The notes below the pieces were generated by a model. That model was not told the origin of the DNA, ran no database searches, and worked only from the letters and a program-made list of their open reading frames with translations. Both the position numbers and the translations under genes were made by a program. DNA of 6,821 nt from Granulosicoccaceae bacterium (lineage in GTDB: Bacteria > Pseudomonadota > Gammaproteobacteria > Granulosicoccales > Granulosicoccaceae): the NCBI GenBank assembly GCA_023301405.1, contig JALZUX010000030.1:1-6821 (forward strand), given 5' to 3'. Of this stretch, positions 1-6,821 are shown one piece after another (position 1 is the stretch's first letter; every line of letters begins with the position of its first letter).

Positions 1-348
1 GTTGGAACGACGACGTCTGGTCCACACCGTGCCGATGTCAAAATCAAGGTAGGTGCTGGTGAAGCTCGCTACATAAATTCAAGAGGACAGCAGAAACTCC
101 TGGCAATATTAATGCGGCTAGCACAGGTAGATGTATACATGGAACATCATAAGCACCCGCCCATTTTACTATTTGACGATCTACCCTCTGAACTCGATGA
201 AAACGCCACTAAATTTGTATTAAATTACCTTCAGGAAACCGGTGTGCAAGTGTTTCTGACTAGTGTGGAAGATGTATCAAATGAGATACAATCAGTGAGT
301 AAGAGGTTCCACGTGAAACAAGGCCAAATAGAAAAAGTGCTATACTAG
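1..348 (+). CDS. recF: DNA replication and repair protein RecF, C-terminal part (5' end outside window)
   Basis: RecF is an SMC/ABC-type ATPase that binds gapped DNA and, with RecO and RecR, loads RecA at single-strand gaps in the cytoplasm. The frame is open from base 1 to the TAG at 346-348 and shows 115 residues, about the last third of a family usually near 360 residues. Visible landmarks, numbered in the fragment, are GPHRAD at 7-12, the ABC-type signature SRGQQK at 27-32, and the Walker B/D-loop stretch ILLFDDLPSELD at 55-66, with DD and the final SELD intact. The Walker A motif would lie upstream and cannot be checked. The ATG at 112 is internal and is not a start, because the conserved GPHR and SRGQQK motifs precede it in frame. 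gyrB follows after 24 bp on the same strand, as in the widespread dnaA-dnaN-recF-gyrB cluster. No sign of decay is seen. Confidence 0.95.
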   Translation, partial: VGTTTSGPHRADVKIKVGAGEARYINSRGQQKLLAILMRLAQVDVYMEHHKHPPILLFDDLPSELDENATKFVLNYLQETGVQVFLTSVEDVSNEIQSVSKRFHVKQGQIEKVLY

Positions 349-2832
<2,484 letters not shown>

Positions 2833-2869
2833 GTCTGCACCTTAGGTGGGGCGTAACTAGCAGATATAC

Positions 2870-2893
2870 AAAAGGGGCTTGTGCCCCTTTTTT
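2870..2893 (+). terminator. Rho-independent terminator after gyrB
   Basis: The stem AAAAGGGGC (2870-2878) pairs with its complement at 2883-2891 around a TTGT loop. The T-tract is TTTTTT at 2888-2893, partly shared with the stem. It starts 37 bp after the gyrB stop and should end the recF-gyrB transcript. It also sits 23 bp before the prlC ATG, so prlC depends on readthrough or on a promoter overlapping this region. Confidence 0.88.
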
Positions 2894-2907
2894 CACAATT
2901 AATAAAT

Positions 2908-2910
2908 GGA
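2908..2910 (+). promoter_or_regulatory. Shine-Dalgarno that fixes the prlC start
   Basis: GGA at 2908-2910 is 6 nt before the ATG at 2917. This supports ATG 2917 over the in-frame GTG at 2881, which falls in the terminator loop and would prepend 12 residues that show no likeness to the E. coli OpdA N-terminus. Confidence 0.55.
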
Positions 2911-2916
2911 ATAACC

Positions 2917-4944
2917 ATGCAAGGCAAGTTAGAACTACCTGCGTTTGCTTCAATCGATATAAATACAGTTGAAGCTCAACTCGATACCTTGTTGGCGGAA
3001 AGTAACAAGAAAGTAGCCCAACTTGAAAAAATCAAAGAGCCGGACTGGGACAATTTCATTCATGAGCTTGATTTAATTACCGATGAAATGCAGCGATTTT
3101 TTTCACCGGTGCGCCACTTGAACTCAGTGATGAATAACGAACAAATTCGCGAAACGTACAACGCCTGTTTGCCCAAGCTGAGTGCGTGGTATACCGATCT
3201 TGGTCAAAATCGTCAGCTGTTTGATAGCACTCTAGCTTTGGCTGAAAGCCCGCAAATGTTAAAACTGGATGTGGGACAACAAAAAAGCATTAATGACAGT
3301 CTCCTTGGCTTCAGGTTGGGTGGTGTAGCTTTAGAGGGAGACGAGAAGGTGCGCTTTAAAGAAATTGCCATGGAGCTCAGTAAATTAGGCACCAAGTTTA
3401 AAGAGAACATACTTGATGCAACAAAAGCGTGGGACAAACTGATTACTGATAAATCAGCACTTGCCGGATTTCCACAGAGTTCATTGGAACAAGCCCAGCA
3501 AGCGGCCTCAAACAATGATCAGCAAGGCTATAGACTGACGCTTGATTTCCCTAGCTACCATGCCGTGATGACGTTTGCTGACGATAGAGAGCTTCGCAAA
3601 GAAGTGTATACAGCCTATTTGACGCGGGCATCAAGCAATGGGCCAAATCCTAAGGCTGAACGAGATAATGCAGTCCTGATCGAGAAGATCGTCGCACTAA
3701 GGTTAGAGAAAGCAACGCTGCTGGGTTTTGAACACTATGCTGATTATTCAGTCGCTACCAAGATGGTTAAGAATCCACAGCAGGTGGTTGACTTCATCGA
3801 TGAGCTAGCTGAAAAGGCGAAGCCTTCAGCCACAAATGACTATCAACAACTCACAGAGTTTGCAGCCACTGAACATGGGATTACTTCAATTGAACCATGG
3901 GATTTAGGTTATTACTCAAACAAGCTTAAAAAGAAATTGTTTGATTTCTCAGAGGAAGATTTAAAACCTTATTTCCCAGCGGACCGGGCGATACCCGGTT
4001 TATTTAAAGTTACCGGAAAGCTATTCGGACTGGATATCACAGAGTTAAAAGATGCCGAGGTGTGGCATGAAGATGTGCGGCTTTACCAGATTAAAGATAA
4101 GCAGGGTGTAGTACGCGGGGCCTTCTATATGGACAACTACGCCCGCCAGGATAAACAAGGTGGTGCATGGATGGATGTCTGTGTTGGTCGCATGCAAAAG
4201 GAGCAGGGTACGCAGTTACCTGTGGCCTATTTGACTTGCAATCTCACGCCCCCGGTGGGGGATGAACCAGCGTTATTAACCCACAATGAAGTAGTTACTT
4301 TATTTCATGAGTTTGGCCATGGTTTGCATCATATGCTGACGCTTGTGGATCACTCAAGTGTCTCAGGTATCAGCGGGGTAGAGTGGGACGCCGTAGAATT
4401 GCCTAGTCAATTTTTAGAAAACTGGTGTTGGGAAAGAGAATCACTAGATATGATATGCGGGCATTATCAAACGGGAGAAAAGCTGCCACAGGAACTACTT
4501 GATAAAGCCCGTGCAGCTAAGAACTTTCAGTCCGGCATGGCAACACTCAGGCAGCTGGAATTCAGTTTGTTTGATATGCGTGTTCATATGTGTGCAAAAG
4601 CATTAACAGCTGAGCAAGTGAATGACTTGTTAGCCCAAGTGCGCAAAAAAATTGCTGTTTATGAAATACCTGAATTTGTAAGGTTTCAAAACGGCTTTTC
4701 GCATATTTTTGCGGGTGGTTATGCGGCAGGATATTTCAGTTATAAGTGGGCTGAAGTGTTGTCATCCGATGCGTTTGCCAAGTTCGAAGAGGAGGGCATC
4801 TTTAACGCTCAAACCGGCTCTGAATTTATGCAATGTATTTTAGAAAAAGGCGGTACGCAAAAGGCCATGGAGTTGTTCATTGATTTCCGTGGACGCGAGC
4901 CGAAAATCGATGCTTTGTTGAAACATTCTGGATTGGCGGCATAA
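2917..4944 (+). CDS. prlC: oligopeptidase A, M3-family zinc metallopeptidase
   Basis: PrlC (OpdA) is a cytoplasmic zinc endopeptidase that degrades short peptides, including cleaved signal peptides; in E. coli, prlC mutations suppress signal-sequence defects. From ATG 2917 it has 675 residues (E. coli: 680). It has no signal peptide or membrane segment. The N-terminal half is helical and carries FSPVRHLNSV; the Peptidase_M3 catalytic region covers roughly residues 220-670. The zinc site is HEFGH with His464, catalytic Glu465 and His468, and Glu494 in WDAVELPSQ is the third ligand. His596 in FSHIFAGGY and Tyr602, Tyr606 and Tyr609 match the spacing of the substrate and transition-state residues of thimet oligopeptidase. 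The long match to E. coli OpdA, including GGAWMD, PVAYLTCN and FEEEGIFN, favours OpdA over the related dipeptidyl carboxypeptidase Dcp. All key residues are present. ubiD follows on the same strand after 31 bp, but no functional link is known. Confidence 0.96.
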   Translation: MQGKLELPAFASIDINTVEAQLDTLLAESNKKVAQLEKIKEPDWDNFIHELDLITDEMQRFFSPVRHLNSVMNNEQIRETYNACLPKLSAWYTDLGQNRQLFDSTLALAESPQMLKLDVGQQKSINDSLLGFRLGGVALEGDEKVRFKEIAMELSKLGTKFKENILDATKAWDKLITDKSALAGFPQSSLEQAQQAASNNDQQGYRLTLDFPSYHAVMTFADDRELRKEVYTAYLTRASSNGPNPKAERDNAVLIEKIVALRLEKATLLGFEHYADYSVATKMVKNPQQVVDFIDELAEKAKPSATNDYQQLTEFAATEHGITSIEPWDLGYYSNKLKKKLFDFSEEDLKPYFPADRAIPGLFKVTGKLFGLDITELKDAEVWHEDVRLYQIKDKQGVVRGAFYMDNYARQDKQGGAWMDVCVGRMQKEQGTQLPVAYLTCNLTPPVGDEPALLTHNEVVTLFHEFGHGLHHMLTLVDHSSVSGISGVEWDAVELPSQFLENWCWERESLDMICGHYQTGEKLPQELLDKARAAKNFQSGMATLRQLEFSLFDMRVHMCAKALTAEQVNDLLAQVRKKIAVYEIPEFVRFQNGFSHIFAGGYAAGYFSYKWAEVLSSDAFAKFEEEGIFNAQTGSEFMQCILEKGGTQKAMELFIDFRGREPKIDALLKHSGLAA

Positions 4945-4975
4945 CAATTATTATTAACGCGATACAGCAAATACC

Positions 4976-6439
4976 TTGAAATACCGTGATCTAAGAGAAT
5001 TTATAGCCGCCCTTGAAGCCGATGGTGAGCTAAAGCGAGTTGGTGCCGTGGTTGATCCGCACCTGGAAATGACTGAGATTTCGGATAGGGTACTGCGAAG
5101 CGCCGGGCCAGCACTGTTATTTGAAAAGCCCGTTGGTAGTGATATACCGGCGTTATGCAATTTGTTCGGCACACCTCGGCGCGTTGCCATGGGTATGGGT
5201 GAACAGGAAGTTGAATCACTACGTGAGATCGGCAAGTTATTAGCTTTTTTGAAAGAGCCTGATCCACCGAAGGGCTTGAAGGATGCCTGGAACTCACTGC
5301 CTATATTTAAAAAAGTGCTTGATATGGCGCCTAAAACGGTCAGCAAAGCCGCTTGTCAGCATAATGTTATATTGGCAGATGAAGTAGACCTGTCTCGTTA
5401 TCCAATTCAACATTGTTGGCCGGGTGATGCTGGTCGCTTGATCACATGGGGGCTAGTGGTCACTAAGGGTCCTAATAAAAAAAGACAAAACATGGGGATC
5501 TATCGGCAGCAAGTAATCGGCCCCAACAAGGTCATTATGCGCTGGTTGTCCCACCGTGGCGGCGCACTTGATTTACTAGAGTGGCAACAGTCTTATCCTG
5601 AACAGCCATTCCCTGTTTCGGTTGTATTAGGTGCTGACCCTGCAACTATTCTAGCCGCGGTGACGCCTGTTCCTGATACATTGTCAGAGCATGCTTTCGC
5701 GGGACTACTGCGTGGAAGTCGCACTGAATTGGTAAAGTGTAAGACCAATGACCTACTGGTCCCCGCCTCTGCAGAGATCGTGTTAGAGGGGTTTATCTAT
5801 CCTGGAGATATGGCACCCGAAGGGCCGTTTGGTGATCACACCGGTTACTACAACGAGGTGGATCAGTTTCCGTGTTTTACTATAGAAACTATTACCGAAC
5901 GTGATCAGCCGATCTATCACACGACTTATACTGGTCGACCACCTGATGAACCAGCCGTTTTAGGGGTGGCTCTTAATGAGGTGTTTGTTCCGATATTACA
6001 GAAACAGTTTCCTGAGATAATTGATTTTTACCTTCCGCCAGAGGGTTGTTCATACCGAATGGCGGTAGTCTCCATGAAAAAACAGTACCCCGGCCATGCA
6101 AAAAGAGTAATGCTGGGAGTATGGTCATTTTTACGACAATTTATGTATACAAAAATGGTGATTGTTGTCGATGACGATATCAATGCCAGAAGTTGGGAAG
6201 ACGTCATCTGGGCAATGACCACAAGAATGGATCCGGCGCGGGACTGCACCATTATCGAAAACACTCCCATCGATTACCTTGATTTTGCTTCACCGGTATC
6301 AGGGCTTGGTTCAAAAATAGGCTTTGATGCAACCAACAAATGGCAAGGAGAAACGACAAGAGAGTGGGGAGTGCCTATTGTCATGGACAAAAAGGTGACA
6401 GAGAAGGTCGATGAGATATGGACGTCACTGGGTTTATAA
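4976..6439 (+). CDS. ubiD: 4-hydroxy-3-polyprenylbenzoate decarboxylase UbiD
   Basis: UbiD removes the carboxyl group of 4-hydroxy-3-polyprenylbenzoate in ubiquinone synthesis, using prenylated FMN supplied by UbiX (not in this window) and a divalent metal. The protein has 487 residues (E. coli: 497) and aligns almost end to end, lacking a few residues at each tip. Asn172, His193 in [11 protein letters not shown] and Glu238 in DTLSE fall where the metal/prFMN-phosphate site lies. Arg177 in GIYRQQ and Glu282/Asp287 in [12 protein letters not shown] match the Glu-Arg-Asp/Glu catalytic triad. [12 protein letters not shown] and the [20 protein letters not shown] tail are also typical. The start is TTG 4976. 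It gives the conserved MKYRDLREF opening, and no ATG or GTG occurs in frame between it and the upstream stop at 4955. No convincing Shine-Dalgarno precedes it, so expression may be low or coupled to prlC. Anaerobic aryl decarboxylases share the fold, but the close match to E. coli UbiD favours the ubiquinone role. Confidence 0.96.
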   Translation: MKYRDLREFIAALEADGELKRVGAVVDPHLEMTEISDRVLRSAGPALLFEKPVGSDIPALCNLFGTPRRVAMGMGEQEVESLREIGKLLAFLKEPDPPKGLKDAWNSLPIFKKVLDMAPKTVSKAACQHNVILADEVDLSRYPIQHCWPGDAGRLITWGLVVTKGPNKKRQNMGIYRQQVIGPNKVIMRWLSHRGGALDLLEWQQSYPEQPFPVSVVLGADPATILAAVTPVPDTLSEHAFAGLLRGSRTELVKCKTNDLLVPASAEIVLEGFIYPGDMAPEGPFGDHTGYYNEVDQFPCFTIETITERDQPIYHTTYTGRPPDEPAVLGVALNEVFVPILQKQFPEIIDFYLPPEGCSYRMAVVSMKKQYPGHAKRVMLGVWSFLRQFMYTKMVIVVDDDINARSWEDVIWAMTTRMDPARDCTIIENTPIDYLDFASPVSGLGSKIGFDATNKWQGETTREWGVPIVMDKKVTEKVDEIWTSLGL

Positions 6440-6455
6440 AATAACAGGCAACAAC

Positions 6456-6483
6456 AAAAAACCGGCATATAGCCGGTTTTTTT
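6456..6483. terminator. bidirectional intrinsic terminator between convergent genes
   Basis: The stem AAAAAACCGGC (6456-6466) pairs with GCCGGTTTTTT (6472-6482) around an ATATA loop. The + strand has a run of seven T (6477-6483), and the - strand has six T from the A-run at 6456-6461. It begins 17 bp after the ubiD stop and lies 21 bp beyond the stop of the minus-strand gene, so it can terminate both. Confidence 0.9.
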
Positions 6484-6503
6484 CGTATTGACTGCCTATC
6501 TAT

Positions 6504-6821
6504 TTACAGAGGAGCGTTTGGAAAAATCAATTCAACGCGTCGGTTTTGCAAACGGCCAAGCAGATCAGTGTTCTCTGCAATTGGAAGACTATGTCCAAAA
6601 CCTTCTGCGCTGATTCTTGATTTATCGATACCGCGCAGTATCAAAGCCGTTTTGATCGAAATCGCTCGCCCAACTGATAAATCATAGTTGGCATTTGAAT
6701 CTTCAACGTCATCTGTATGAGCTTCAATATCAAGGATTAGCTCAGGGTTATCATCTAAAATTGAGGCAACATTATCCAAATGACGGGCAACGCGGGAGTT
6801 CCAAAGTTTCGCCGTGCCCTG
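6504..6821 (-). CDS. OmpA-like peptidoglycan-binding domain protein, C-terminal part (5' end outside window)
   Basis: This is the last 105 residues of a minus-strand gene, open from the window edge to the TAA at 6506-6504. It is an OmpA C-terminal (OmpA_C-like) domain, which binds peptidoglycan non-covalently through diaminopimelate in the periplasm. In fragment numbering, EAHTDD contains Asp37 and LSVGRA contains Arg52. Their spacing of 15 equals that of the two diaminopimelate-contacting residues of Acinetobacter OmpA. The later EGFGHSLPIAEN, GR at 89-90 and NRRVE at 93-97 complete the family pattern. The loop after HTD is acidic (DDVEDSN) instead of the usual glycine-containing turn. The TTG at 6779 is not the start, since the domain's helix continues upstream of it. 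Without the N-terminus I cannot say whether this is a beta-barrel porin, a Pal-like lipoprotein, a MotB-type protein or a multidomain envelope protein. The acidic loop and the short tail after NRRVE do not decide this. Confidence 0.88.
   Translation of the reverse strand, partial: QGTAKLWNSRVARHLDNVASILDDNPELILDIEAHTDDVEDSNANYDLSVGRAISIKTALILRGIDKSRISAEGFGHSLPIAENTDLLGRLQNRRVELIFPNAPL

Noticed and set aside
2838..2848. Small inverted repeat CACC-TTA-GGTG just after the gyrB stop
   Set aside because: A 4-bp stem with a 3-nt loop is too short to support a regulatory or terminator call, and the real terminator follows at 2870.
2881..2916. In-frame GTG at 2881 as an upstream start for prlC
   Set aside because: It lies in the terminator loop, has no ribosome binding site, and adds 12 residues partly encoded by the terminator T-tract. 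ATG 2917 has a GGA 6 nt upstream and gives the expected length.
4954..5346. 130-codon open frame on the minus strand over the ubiD 5' end
   Set aside because: It is antisense to strongly conserved UbiD coding sequence, with no recognisable domain or ribosome binding site.
6772..6780. TTATCCAAA, one mismatch from a DnaA box
   Set aside because: It is a single copy inside the OmpA-like coding region with no cluster or AT-rich unwinding element, so it does not indicate oriC even though recF-gyrB often lie near the origin.

Overview
The window looks like ordinary core chromosome of a gammaproteobacterium, at moderate to low GC. The evidence is the recF-gyrB order next to a presumed dnaA-dnaN, an 819-residue GyrB with the extra C-terminal insert typical of proteobacterial GyrB, an OpdA-type M3 oligopeptidase and an E. 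coli-like UbiD (aerobic ubiquinone maker). I cannot name a genus. Gene order and style would suit a marine or free-living lineage, but that is a guess.

Layout: (1) 1-348, the 3' third of recF, cut by the window edge. (2) 373-2832, gyrB, 24 bp after recF and probably cotranscribed with it. (3) 2870-2893, a strong intrinsic terminator closing the recF-gyrB unit. (4) 2917-4944, prlC/opdA, whose ATG lies only 23 bp beyond the terminator T-tract. (5) 4976-6439, ubiD, 31 bp after prlC, starting at TTG with no clear Shine-Dalgarno. (6) 6456-6483, a hairpin with T-runs on both strands, which can terminate both ubiD and the convergent gene. (7) 6504-6821, minus strand, the 3' end of a gene with an OmpA-like peptidoglycan-binding domain, cut by the right edge. 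No intergenic stretch exceeds 100 bp.

How the genes fit together: recF and gyrB are the classic replication/repair/topology pair near the chromosomal origin. prlC (cytosolic peptide turnover) and ubiD (quinone synthesis) are same-strand housekeeping genes with no known shared pathway. The OmpA-like gene is an unrelated convergent neighbour acting at the cell envelope.

I found no mobile element, CRISPR array, RNA gene, prophage, toxin-antitoxin pair or undescribed system. The points worth a second look are small: how prlC is transcribed so close behind a terminator, the start of ubiD, the extended GyrB N-terminus, and the prlC-ubiD placement beside gyrB.
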